Shown here in pieces: positions 16,337 to 23,233 of a stretch of 23,562 nucleotides of DNA (position 1 is its first letter; every line of letters begins with the position of its first letter). A program made the position numbers and the translations under genes. The notes beneath the pieces are model-generated. The model was given only the letters and a program-made list of their open reading frames with translations. It had not been told where the DNA came from and searched no databases. Source of the DNA: DAOTVC01 sp034437215 (GTDB lineage Bacteria > Chloroflexota > Anaerolineae > B4-G1 > SLSP01); the NCBI GenBank assembly GCA_034437215.1, contig DAOTVC010000018.1, forward strand, positions 1-23,562, read 5' to 3'.

Positions 16337-17386
16337 CTAGGGATCAGGCCAAGGATAGGGGACGGCGTCGCGGGTCGTTTCGCGGAGGACGAGGGCGGTC
16401 TCCAGCAGGACGTGGTGCGCTGCCCGGGCGCTCTCGAGGGCCTCGACCAGGAGCTCCGCCGCCGTACGTCCTTTCTCCTCGATGGGTTGGTGTACCGTCG
16501 AGAGGGCCGGGCTGACGAGGGAGGCGAGGGGTACATCGTCGAAGCCCACCACCTCCAGGTCACCGGGCACGTCCAGCCCCAGGGCGCCTGCCGCCTGCAC
16601 GATGCCGATGGCCATGGCGTCGCTGACGGCGAGCACGGCCGTGGGGCGCAGTCCGCTCTCCCACGCGGCGGTAAAGCTGCGTGCACCGCCCTCGATGGTG
16701 GCGACGGTAGGGTGGAGGAGCGCTTCCTCCCACCCGAGGCCCGCCTCCTCGAAGGCCCGCCGGTAGCCGCGCATGCGCCGACCTCCCACCCCGTAGTAGA
16801 CGTACTCCAGGTGTCCATAGGGGGTCTCGAAGGTGAAGATGCGCAGGTCGCGGTGTCCTTGGGCGAGGAGGTGCACCGCCGCCCGGTAGGCGCCCTCCTC
16901 GTCGTCGGAGTTGACGGAGGGGACGTGCTCGCTGTCCCCGTCGACGATGACGAAGGGAACCTTGCGGCGTCGCAGGGGGGCGACCTCCTCGTGGGCCTCG
17001 TTCAGCCCCACGATGACGAAGCCGTCCACGGGCGCCCGGGCCAGGGCCTGCTCCAGGGAGTCCTCGAAGGGGGAGAGGGTGAGGAGCGCCAGCTCCTTCT
17101 CATCACAGACGGCCCCCATCCCCTCGAGGAAGGTGGCGAAGAAGGGGTTGGCGAAGGTAGAGACGAGGGACTGGGGCACGAGCAGACCGAGCGCGCCGCT
17201 GCGCCCCGAGAGCAGGGCCTTGGCGTGGGGATTGGGGGCGTAGCCGAGCTCCTCGGCGGCTTGCATGATCCGGGCGATGGTCTCCTGTCCCAGTTGGTCG
17301 GGACGGTTGAAGGCGAAGGAGACGGCGGTGGGGGAGACCCCGGCCGCTTCGGCGACCTCTGCGATGGTGACGCGCTTCTTGATCAT
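16337..17386 (-). CDS. LacI-family transcriptional regulator, probable repressor of the maltose operon
   Basis: 349 aa, standard LacI-family size. The N-terminal helix-turn-helix (about 6-26, VTIAEVAEAAGVSPTAVSFA) and hinge helix (NPHAKALLSGRSG, about 52-64) precede a periplasmic-binding-protein-like effector domain (ALGLLVPQ onward; signature VVGFDDVPLASLVSPALSTV near the end). It starts at ATG 17386 with AAAGGA about 8 nt upstream. It sits directly upstream of malE on the same strand, so it most likely senses maltose or a maltodextrin and controls this operon. A palindrome overlapping its own transcription start suggests autoregulation. The effector sugar cannot be deduced from sequence. 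Confidence 0.92.
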   Translation of the reverse strand: MIKKRVTIAEVAEAAGVSPTAVSFAFNRPDQLGQETIARIMQAAEELGYAPNPHAKALLSGRSGALGLLVPQSLVSTFANPFFATFLEGMGAVCDEKELALLTLSPFEDSLEQALARAPVDGFVIVGLNEAHEEVAPLRRRKVPFVIVDGDSEHVPSVNSDDEEGAYRAAVHLLAQGHRDLRIFTFETPYGHLEYVYYGVGGRRMRGYRRAFEEAGLGWEEALLHPTVATIEGGARSFTAAWESGLRPTAVLAVSDAMAIGIVQAAGALGLDVPGDLEVVGFDDVPLASLVSPALSTVHQPIEEKGRTAAELLVEALESARAAHHVLLETALVLRETTRDAVPYPWPDP

Positions 17387-17402
17387 TCTCTAAATCCTTT
17401 TA

Positions 17403-17444
17403 CTAAAACCATTTAGATACTACACCAGCTCGCAGATTTGGCAA
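17403..17444 (-). promoter_or_regulatory. Promoter and putative LacI-type operator of the regulator gene
   Basis: On the minus strand TTGCCA (17444-17439), a 16-bp spacer and TAGTAT (17422-17417) form a good promoter. Directly after the -10 box comes CTAAATGGTTTTAG (17416-17403), a 14-bp imperfect palindrome of the size LacI proteins bind. A repressor there would cover the transcription start. Confidence 0.6.
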
Positions 17445-17538
17445 CCCGCCGGTTGGCGGGAATGGAGCCTGGTCAGGTGACCAGTATGGGAGGATAGCGG
17501 GCCGCCTCACAAGGGGAGGAGCCGTAGGGTGGCCCGCT
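17445..17538. other. Structured intergenic region with three inverted repeats
   Basis: Three inverted repeats lie between the regulator promoter and the secreted-protein gene: CCCGCC/GGCGGG (17445-17460, 4-nt loop), the near-perfect palindrome CTGGTCAGGTGACCAG (17469-17484), and AGCGGGCC (17496-17503) with GGCCCGCT (17531-17538). The last is suitably placed to end the minus-strand transcript of the secreted-protein gene, though no T-run follows. The middle one has the TGGTC/GACCA half-sites typical of FadR-type GntR regulators. Confidence 0.45.
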
Positions 17539-17564
17539 CTTCAAGGCGTGGTTGGGGGAGGCGA

Positions 17565-18104
17565 TCACTCCACGCCGTGCGGTGCGTCGTGGACCTTGAT
17601 CAGCTCCACCGGCTGGCCCCGTCCCACGGTACCCCAACGGACCGCCGTCGGGTAGTCCACCTCCGCCACGTAGACGGGCTTGTACTGCCCGCGGTGGACC
17701 CGCTCCAGCCAGAGGTCGGCCTGGCGCTGGGTCATGGGCGTATGGCGGTTCCAGAGCATGAAGCCCAGGCCTCCGTCGTGCAGGCCCGCGCAATCGGTGG
17801 CGTAGGCGCTCTCCCAGGGATAGGGCTGCCCCTTCTCGTCGGCGCCCACCCGGCGGATCTTGAACCACTTTCCGATATCGCGGCAGTCGAGGGCCGCAAA
17901 GTAGACGTCGGCTTCGGGCAGCGGGGTGGGCAGGCTCCGGGCCGTTCGTCCCAACTGTCTGACCCGCACGTTCGACATCATCCTACCCTGCCCGTACTGG
18001 CTCGCCACGCCGGTCAGGGCGCGATCATCTCCCGTTGTATTCGGATCGACAGCGCCGCTCAGCAGGACCGACGCCGCCGCAAAGAGCAAAATACCTTTCG
18101 TCAT
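17565..18104 (-). CDS. Secreted protein, possibly RlpA-like double-psi beta-barrel
   Basis: 179 aa. The second of two adjacent ATGs (18104) is preferred because AGGAGG lies 4 nt upstream of it; the first ATG (18107) would be only 1 nt away. Residues 1-20 form a signal peptide (MTKGILLFAAASVLLSG). After it, GVASQYGQG and AALDCRDIGKWFKIRR recall the GxASWYG and Ala-Gly-Lys core of RlpA/expansin-type barrels, and the two mature Cys (ALDC, ATDC) could form a disulphide. The catalytic pattern of lytic RlpA is not clear, so this is a tentative fold call. It has its own strong promoter and a GC-rich leader hairpin and is not part of an operon. Otherwise it is a hypothetical exported protein. Confidence 0.6.
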   Translation of the reverse strand: MTKGILLFAAASVLLSGAVDPNTTGDDRALTGVASQYGQGRMMSNVRVRQLGRTARSLPTPLPEADVYFAALDCRDIGKWFKIRRVGADEKGQPYPWESAYATDCAGLHDGGLGFMLWNRHTPMTQRQADLWLERVHRGQYKPVYVAEVDYPTAVRWGTVGRGQPVELIKVHDAPHGVE

Positions 18105-18122
18105 CATACCTCCTCACAACAA

Positions 18123-18150
18123 CTCGCCGGGGCTACAAGGCCCCGGCGAG
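18123..18150 (-). promoter_or_regulatory. Perfect 11-bp leader hairpin
   Basis: CTCGCCGGGGC (18123-18133) and its exact complement (18140-18150) flank a 6-nt loop. In the minus-strand transcript the hairpin sits between promoter and ribosome-binding site and is followed by TTGTTGTG. It may be an attenuator, a stabilising 5' structure or a weak terminator. Confidence 0.6.
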
Positions 18151-18169
18151 AGTCTGACAAAACTGGAGC

Positions 18170-18197
18170 ATTCTAAAGGAAAGCCCCAATCTGTCAA
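18170..18197 (-). promoter_or_regulatory. Strong sigma70-type promoter of the secreted-protein gene
   Basis: On the minus strand TTGACA (18197-18192, perfect -35), a 16-bp spacer and TAGAAT (18175-18170). The start would be near 18163, about 60 nt before the gene, with the leader hairpin inside. Confidence 0.65.
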
Positions 18198-18210
18198 GGT
18201 GGGATAAATG

Positions 18211-18333
18211 TCAGTCTCTGTCAGGAGGCTTGGTCTTGCGCACGATCCGGCTCTTGCCCTTACCCTCTTCGGCGCTGCGCGCCGTATTGGCAGGAGCTTT
18301 CAGTGGAGCTGCTTTCGGGGTGGGGGAGACCAT
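18211..18333 (-). CDS. Possible 40-aa basic peptide
   Basis: A minus-strand frame from ATG 18333 to TGA 18211, rich in Lys, Ala and Pro, ending in GKSRIVRKTKPPDRD. It ends 14 nt before the promoter of the secreted-protein gene and lies in the 289-bp gap after the reductase gene. No convincing ribosome-binding site is visible, and a stop codon lies three codons upstream of the ATG. It could be a real small basic protein, the remnant of a larger gene's tail, or chance. In the rest of the gap (18334-18502) I see nothing else. Confidence 0.25.
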   Translation of the reverse strand: MVSPTPKAAPLKAPANTARSAEEGKGKSRIVRKTKPPDRD

Positions 18334-18502
18334 CAGGATAAATCATGCACATAGCGCCGGGAAGGAGATCCCGAGCGTAGGAGGGATGACAGGGTGTGGA
18401 AAGGAGCACCACCCGCTTCAGCGTCTTTCCGGGTAACCTACGACAGGTGATCCTGGAGGGCGGCGGAACCGGGTGCGACGAGCAGGTGCTGCGACGCGCT
18501 CG

Positions 18503-19729
18503 TCAGCCCATGAGGACGCGCAGCGACATGCCCGGCGTCATCAGGCTGAGGGGGGAGGCGACGCCGCGGATGAGCTTGCTCAGGGTGATGGCGACCTTGG
18601 CGTCGTGCCGGGCCCGGTGCATCGTCCGGTTGACGAAGGGCTGGATCTCCATGAACTTCCGGGCGAAGCGTGCCGTCCGGTGGAGGCGACCGAAGGTCTC
18701 CTGGAAGACCTTGCCGTAGGAGGCCAGCTGAGTTGCGGAGAGGTCGCCGCGCTCCAGCGCCTTTCGTGCGTGCGCGGCGGCGATCTCGGCGCAGACCATG
18801 GAGGGGCCGATGCCCTCCCCGCTCATGGGATGGACCAGACCGGCGGCCTCTCCTACCACGAGCACGTTGTCGAGGTAGGGGGTGACGGCGTGCGCGTCCA
18901 TCCGCAGGGGAAAGCCGCGGTTGAGGCCCACGGGGCGGGCCTTCTCCGTGACCCGGCGGGCGTAGGGGTTGTTGGTGATGAAGGTCTCGAAGAGGTCGTG
19001 GAAGTTCACCTTGCGCTCCAGAGCCTCCTGGGCGTACATCCCGATGCCCACGTTGGCCCGCCCACCGCCCAGGTGGAAGATCCAGCCGTAACCGGGCAGG
19101 ATGCTCTTCTCCCAATGGATCTCCAGCAGGCCCGGCTCCTCGTGGTCGATCTCCTCGAAGTACTGGCGGGTGGCGATGCTCTCCGGCGGCCCGGGGACGA
19201 GCCCCAGCTTGCGGGTGAGGGAGGAGGTGGCGCCCTCGGCGCTGATGAGGAGGGGGGCTTCGAAGGTCACCTGCTTGCCGTTCTGCCTGCCGACGGCGCG
19301 CACCCGGTCGGGGGTGAGGCGCTCCAGGGCGGTGATGCGCGTGCCCTCCACCAGCTGCGCGCCCACCTCCACCGCCCGCTCGACGAGGGCATTGTCGAAG
19401 ATCTTGCGGGGGATGACGAAGCCCTCGTAGTCGAAGGGGGGATCTCCGGGCGCGCCCGGTGCCTCGACGACGGTGCCGTCGGGAGCGCCCAGACGGACCT
19501 TCTGCTTGGGGAAGTTCTCCTCCGCCCAGGGGAGCAGGCCCATCTTCTCCATGATGTAGGGCGCCCGGGGGGAGATCCCGTCGCCGCAGATCTTCTCCCG
19601 CGGGAAGACGGCCTGATCGATCAAGGTGACCTTGACCCCCTCGCGGGCGAGGAAGAAGGCGGTGGTGGAACCGGCGGGACCGGCGCCGACGATGATGACC
19701 TCGGGCTTCTTGGAGCTGGATGCGGACAT
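18503..19729 (-). CDS. Geranylgeranyl-reductase-family FAD oxidoreductase
   Basis: 408 aa, a flavoprotein of the GGR/ChlP family, which saturates double bonds of isoprenoid chains (archaeal lipids, chlorophyll side chain, menaquinone tails). The N-terminal dinucleotide-binding motif is VIIVGAGPAGSTTAF (about 10-24). PREKICGDGISPRA (about 43-56) is the family's Cys-Gly-Asp motif. GYGWIFHLGGGRANVGIG (about 215-232) contributes to the substrate cavity. VVGEAAGLVHPMSGEGI (about 292-308) is the second FAD motif. It starts at ATG 19729 with AGGAGG upstream. It is a single gene, divergent from the aminopeptidase, so no pathway context shows its substrate; modification of quinone or lipid isoprenoid chains is the best guess. 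Confidence 0.87.
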   Translation of the reverse strand: MSASSSKKPEVIIVGAGPAGSTTAFFLAREGVKVTLIDQAVFPREKICGDGISPRAPYIMEKMGLLPWAEENFPKQKVRLGAPDGTVVEAPGAPGDPPFDYEGFVIPRKIFDNALVERAVEVGAQLVEGTRITALERLTPDRVRAVGRQNGKQVTFEAPLLISAEGATSSLTRKLGLVPGPPESIATRQYFEEIDHEEPGLLEIHWEKSILPGYGWIFHLGGGRANVGIGMYAQEALERKVNFHDLFETFITNNPYARRVTEKARPVGLNRGFPLRMDAHAVTPYLDNVLVVGEAAGLVHPMSGEGIGPSMVCAEIAAAHARKALERGDLSATQLASYGKVFQETFGRLHRTARFARKFMEIQPFVNRTMHRARHDAKVAITLSKLIRGVASPLSLMTPGMSLRVLMG

Positions 19730-19771
19730 GAATGGACCCTCCTCAGTCAGTTAAAAGTTCACACTTATTCC

Positions 19772-19800
19772 ATTGTAGCCGACTTTGCAGAGTTAGGCAA
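19772..19800 (-). promoter_or_regulatory. Promoter of the reductase gene
   Basis: On the minus strand TTGCCT (19800-19795), a 17-bp spacer and TACAAT (19777-19772), about 40 nt before the start codon. Confidence 0.6.
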
Positions 19801-19822
19801 CCGTTAGGAGCCTGAGGGACGA

Positions 19823-19850
19823 TTGAACTTTCCGCCTTTTTCAGTAGACT
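19823..19850 (+). promoter_or_regulatory. Promoter of the aminopeptidase gene
   Basis: TTGAAC (19823-19828), a 16-bp spacer and TAGACT (19845-19850), 33 nt before the start codon. It diverges from the reductase promoter in the same 154-bp gap. Confidence 0.5.
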
Positions 19851-19883
19851 CACCTGAGAGAGATTACCACAGGAGGTGGATGG

Positions 19884-20702
19884 ATGAGGGTTCTTGTTGC
19901 CGCGGACATGGAGGGCGTGACGGGAGTGGTGCACTGGGATCAGGTGGACCCCGATCACGGAGAGTACGGGCGCTTCCGCAAGCTGATGACGCAGGACGTC
20001 AACGCCGCCGTGGAGGGCGCTTACGAGGCGGGCGCCGACGAGGTCTTCGTCGTCGACGGGCACGCCTACGGGCGCAACCTGCTCGTCGAGGCGCTGGACC
20101 CCCGCGCCCGGCTCCACTCGGGCAGCCCCTCGCCCCTCTCCATGGTGACCAGCGTGGAGACGGGTGTGGAGGGGGTGCTCTTCGTCGGCTACCACGCCCG
20201 GGCGGGCACGGAGAGGGCCATCCTCGACCACACCTGGTCGGGTAGCAGCGTCACCAACATCTGGCTCAACGATCGTCTGGTGGGCGAGACGGGCATCAAC
20301 GCCGCGCTCTGCGGACACTTCGGCGCGCCGGTGCTCATGGTCTCGGGTGACCAGACCCTCTGTCGGGAGGCGGTCGAACTCCTCGGCGAGGTCGAGACCG
20401 CCGGGGTCAAGGAGGCGACGGGGCGCATGGCGGCCCGCTGCCTGCCGCCCGAGGACACCCGGAAGCTGATCCGCGAGGCGGCGCGCCGCGGGGTGACCCG
20501 GCTGCTCGCCGGCGAGGCCCCCGAGCCCTTCCGCCTCACGTCCCCCATTACGCTGAGCATCGAGTTCCAGAAATCCCAGATGGCCGATCAAGCGGTCTTC
20601 CTGCCCGGTGCGCGGCGCGAGGAGCGGAGGGTGAGCTTCACCGCCGAGGAGATGCCCGTCATCTACGACGCCCTGCGCGCGCTGCTGGCCCTCGCCCGGT
20701 AG
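19884..20702 (+). CDS. dppA: M55-family D-aminopeptidase (DppA type)
   Basis: 272 aa, matching Bacillus DppA in length. It releases N-terminal D-amino acids (for example D-Ala) from short peptides and may recycle cell-wall peptides or process imported ones. The zinc ligands fall at or within two residues of the DppA positions: D8 and E10 (AADMEGVTG), H60 (VVDGHAYG), H104 (GYHARAGT) and E135 (GETGINA). H116 (LDHTWSG) corresponds to the catalytic His. There is no signal peptide, so it is cytoplasmic. It starts at ATG 19884, with AGGAGGT 6 nt upstream. Followed by a solute-binding protein gene 143 nt downstream, with no dipeptide transporter beside it. The symbol here refers to the peptidase, not the E. 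coli dipeptide-binding protein. Confidence 0.92.
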   Translation: MRVLVAADMEGVTGVVHWDQVDPDHGEYGRFRKLMTQDVNAAVEGAYEAGADEVFVVDGHAYGRNLLVEALDPRARLHSGSPSPLSMVTSVETGVEGVLFVGYHARAGTERAILDHTWSGSSVTNIWLNDRLVGETGINAALCGHFGAPVLMVSGDQTLCREAVELLGEVETAGVKEATGRMAARCLPPEDTRKLIREAARRGVTRLLAGEAPEPFRLTSPITLSIEFQKSQMADQAVFLPGARREERRVSFTAEEMPVIYDALRALLALAR

Positions 20703-20845
20703 CGGGTCGCCCCTGTCCTGACAACGGTGCTCTCCTGGGCATCGGGAGACGGCTTGGGGGACTCGATGGTCGTGGTGGCAGAGCGTGCTTTAGCAACTGA
20801 TCGTGTTAGGGTTCGAAATCTTGCCAATTTTAGTAGGAGGAAGCC

Positions 20846-22141
20846 ATGTCTAAGACGTTCTATCTGTGTGTCGCGGTCTTGCTCGTGCTGGCAACCCTCT
20901 TCACGGCCTGTGGTGGGTTCGAAGCCACCACGGCACCATCTGTCGAAGAGACCGAATCCGCCCAGGAGCTGGAGATCTTCAGCTGGTGGACGGCGGGCGG
21001 TGAGGCCGACGGGCTGAACGCCATGTACGAGGTCTTCAAGGAGCGCCATCCCGACGTGGAGATCATCAACGCCATGGTGGCGGGCGGTGCAGGTTCTAAC
21101 GCCAAGGCAGTGTTGGCGACGCGGATGCAGAGCGGCGATCCGCCCGATTCCTTTCAGGTTCACGCCGGGCACGAGCTCATCGACTCCTGGGTCAAGGCGG
21201 GCAAGATGGAGCCCGTCACCTTCATCTTCGAGGAGAACGGGTGGCTGGACGTCTACCCAGAGGGTGTGATCGATATCCTCTCCTACGACGGTGAGATCTG
21301 GAGCGTGCCAACGAACATCCACCGCTCCAATGTGCTATGGTACAATACAGCCATCTTCGACGAATACGGAGTGGGGCCTCCGGAGAGCTTCGACGAGTTC
21401 TTCACGGTGGCCGAGATGCTCGAGGTCGGGGGGGTGACCCCGCTGGCGCTGGGTGACAACGGTATCTGGGCGGCGACGCACCTGATGGAGTCGGTCCTGC
21501 TGGGGACACTGGGCCCCGAGGGCTACCGGGGTCTCTGGACGGGCGAGACCGACTGGGGCAGCGCCGAGGTGCAGGAGGCCCTGGAGACCTACGCGCAGAT
21601 GATGGAGTACGCGAACGAGGACCATGCCGCGCTGAGCTGGGACCAGGCGGCGCAGCTCGTGGCGGACGGGGACGCTGCGATGACCATCATGGGCGACTGG
21701 GCCGAGGGCTACTTCAAGTCCATCGGTCTGACCCCGGGCGACGAGTTCGGCTGGGCCCCCTCACCGGGCACCGACGGCGTCTTCCTGATGCTCTCCGACT
21801 CCTTCGGGCTGCCGCAGGGCGCCCCGCATCCCGACAACGCCGAGGCCTGGCTGATCGTCGCCGGTTCCAAGGAGGGGCAGGATGCCTTCAATCCCTTGAA
21901 GGGCTCCATCCCCCCGCGGACGGACGCAGACCGCAGCCTCTACGACGAGTACCTCCAGTCGGCGATGGACGACTTCGCCAGCAACGAGATCGCGCCGAGT
22001 GTGGCCCATGGAGCCGCCGCCTCCGAGGGCTGGGTGATGGGCATTAACGACGTCATGACCTTCTTCGTCACCGATCTGGACGTCGAGGCGGCCCAAGAGG
22101 GCTTCGTCCAGGCCTGCGTGGACACCGGGACGTGTGAGTAG
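20846..22141 (+). CDS. Sugar-binding lipoprotein of an ABC transporter (glucose/mannose type), orphan
   Basis: 431 aa. The signal peptide ends in the lipobox FTAC, giving a lipidated Cys at residue 22. The mature protein starts with LEIFSWWTAGGEADGL and contains GDPPDSFQVHAG and WSVPTNIHRSNVLWYN. As I recall, these segments match the glucose/galactose/mannose-binding proteins of Thermus and relatives (CUT1 family). It is unlike the MalE at 14921 in sequence, so probably brings in a monosaccharide. It starts at ATG 20846 behind AGGAGG. No permease or ATPase gene follows; the next genes are a small membrane protein and a carbonic-anhydrase-like protein. It must work with permeases elsewhere or act as a receptor. 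Confidence 0.88.
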   Translation: MSKTFYLCVAVLLVLATLFTACGGFEATTAPSVEETESAQELEIFSWWTAGGEADGLNAMYEVFKERHPDVEIINAMVAGGAGSNAKAVLATRMQSGDPPDSFQVHAGHELIDSWVKAGKMEPVTFIFEENGWLDVYPEGVIDILSYDGEIWSVPTNIHRSNVLWYNTAIFDEYGVGPPESFDEFFTVAEMLEVGGVTPLALGDNGIWAATHLMESVLLGTLGPEGYRGLWTGETDWGSAEVQEALETYAQMMEYANEDHAALSWDQAAQLVADGDAAMTIMGDWAEGYFKSIGLTPGDEFGWAPSPGTDGVFLMLSDSFGLPQGAPHPDNAEAWLIVAGSKEGQDAFNPLKGSIPPRTDADRSLYDEYLQSAMDDFASNEIAPSVAHGAAASEGWVMGINDVMTFFVTDLDVEAAQEGFVQACVDTGTCE

Positions 22142-22203
22142 TCCGCAGGGAGCTATTTTATACGAGCACCTGTCGTAGGGTGCGATCAACGGGAGGAGGC
22201 GCT

Positions 22204-22482
22204 ATGGACGAGAGAAGTCTGGGTTGGGTCTTCGTCATCCTGGGGGGCTTGATCTTCTTGGCGGGCGTGATCCTGGGGGCCACCATCATCGGTCTCCAGC
22301 TCTTCGTGGGTGAGAGTGCGGGGGACAATCTTGAAGGCTTCCTCGTCGTCTTCGGGATCTGCGCGTTGCCTTTCCTTCTCTTCGGCGGTGTGGTTCTGGC
22401 CTTCGGTGGATTCGTCGTCTGGCGGAATCGCAAGAGCGCCGACCTGCCCGCCGAGCCCAACGTCGACCTCTCGGGCTTTTAG
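22204..22482 (+). CDS. Small two-helix membrane protein, function unknown
   Basis: 92 aa. ATG 22204 is chosen because GGGAGGAGG (22191-22199) sits 4 nt upstream; an earlier ATG at 22180 lacks a site and would place that sequence inside the gene. Two hydrophobic segments, about residues 8-30 (WVFVILGGLIFLAGVILGA) and about 45-73, are joined by a short polar loop with Gly-Glu-Ser. The basic WRNRK after helix 2 suggests the C-terminal tail is cytoplasmic. No family is recognised. It lies 62 nt after the sugar-binding protein and may be cotranscribed with it. Confidence 0.7.
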   Translation: MDERSLGWVFVILGGLIFLAGVILGATIIGLQLFVGESAGDNLEGFLVVFGICALPFLLFGGVVLAFGGFVVWRNRKSADLPAEPNVDLSGF

Positions 22483-22488
22483 GCGCAA

Positions 22489-22510
22489 CCCTGTCCCCCT
22501 TCTCCCTACT
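22489..22510 (+). repeat. Weak heptad-like repeat upstream of the carbonic-anhydrase-like gene
   Basis: CCCT recurs at roughly 7-8 nt spacing in this pyrimidine-rich stretch, resembling a decayed form of the CCCTGAT array at 342-396. It is much less regular and only suggestive. Confidence 0.25.
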
Positions 22511-22541
22511 CACCACTTATTGGCTAACAAGCGAGGTCTCT

Positions 22542-23063
22542 ATGCACTTTCGATCTGAACTGATCCATCCTTCGGCCTTCATCGCCGCCGGCGTCACCGT
22601 CGTGGGCGAGGTGCACCTGGCGGAGGAGGTCAACGTCTGGTTCGGCAGCGTCCTGCGGGGCGACGTGGAGAGCATCACCATCGGCGCCCGCACGAATCTT
22701 CAGGACGGCTGCCTCGTCCACACCTCCCACGGCTTTCCCGTCGTGCTGGCTCCCGAGGTCGCGGTGGGACACGGGGCCGTGATCCACGGGGCGCAGGTGG
22801 GGACCCGGAGCCTCGTGGGCATCCGCGCCACCCTCCTCGACGGCGTGGTGGTCGGCGAGAACTCCCTCGTCGCCGCGGGCTCCCTTCTGCCGCCGGGCAA
22901 GGTCTACCCGCCCGGCTCCCTCATCCTCGGCTCGCCCGCGCGCGTCGTACGGGCGCTGACGGAGGCGGAGATCGCCGACACCCGGCGCATCGTGAGGAAC
23001 TACGTCGAGCGGGCCCGCGCCTACCGGGAGGCGGGCTGGGAGGCCCGGGTGGCGCCGGAGTGA
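22542..23063 (+). CDS. Gamma-carbonic-anhydrase-family hexapeptide-repeat protein
   Basis: 173 aa, a left-handed beta-helix protein of the YrdA/PaaY/CaiE group, which forms trimers. Hexapeptide repeats run from about 10 to 135, ending in the family's GSPARVVRALTEAE. The three zinc-binding His of gamma carbonic anhydrases are present: one in QDGCLVHTS and two in VGHGAVIHG. A C-terminal helix follows. Reversible CO2 hydration is possible, but many members of this group have low or no such activity. It starts at ATG 22542 with a modest GAGG site. It lies 59 nt after the membrane protein gene. Confidence 0.9.
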   Translation: MHFRSELIHPSAFIAAGVTVVGEVHLAEEVNVWFGSVLRGDVESITIGARTNLQDGCLVHTSHGFPVVLAPEVAVGHGAVIHGAQVGTRSLVGIRATLLDGVVVGENSLVAAGSLLPPGKVYPPGSLILGSPARVVRALTEAEIADTRRIVRNYVERARAYREAGWEARVAPE

Positions 23064-23112
23064 GTTCCATCGGGGTGGGGGATCGTCGGTTGCGGCGGAT
23101 CGCCGACCTGAA

Positions 23113-23168
23113 GCGTGAAGCGTAAAACGTGAGGGCTTCACGCTTCACGCCTCACGTTTTACGCCCTG
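23113..23168. repeat. Self-complementary heptad array upstream of the RpiB-like gene
   Basis: Eight 7-nt units in register. The first three are GCGTGAA, GCGTAAA and ACGTGAG; the following ones (CGCTTCA, CGCCTCA, CGTTTTA) read as their reverse complements. Arms 23120-23133 and 23151-23164 pair perfectly over 14 bp with a 17-nt loop. An alternative 10-bp pairing joins 23113-23122 with 23141-23150. It could terminate the upstream gene, or form alternative leader structures for the downstream one. Confidence 0.8.
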
Positions 23169-23233
23169 TCTGACATGTGAAAGACTGCTGACGACCCGAC
23201 TTACGACTACCCAACTATCTTCAGGAGGCACTT

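Noticed and set aside
18105..18107. First of two adjacent ATGs for the secreted protein
   Set aside because: Only 1 nt from the AGGAGG, too close for initiation; the second ATG has workable spacing.
18230..18436. A 68-codon plus-strand frame in the gap before the reductase
   Set aside because: No ribosome-binding site before its GTG-type start and no recognisable features; it overlaps the minus-strand small frame.
22180..22203. Eight extra N-terminal residues for the small membrane protein
   Set aside because: They are encoded by the Shine-Dalgarno region of the better-supported start at 22204.
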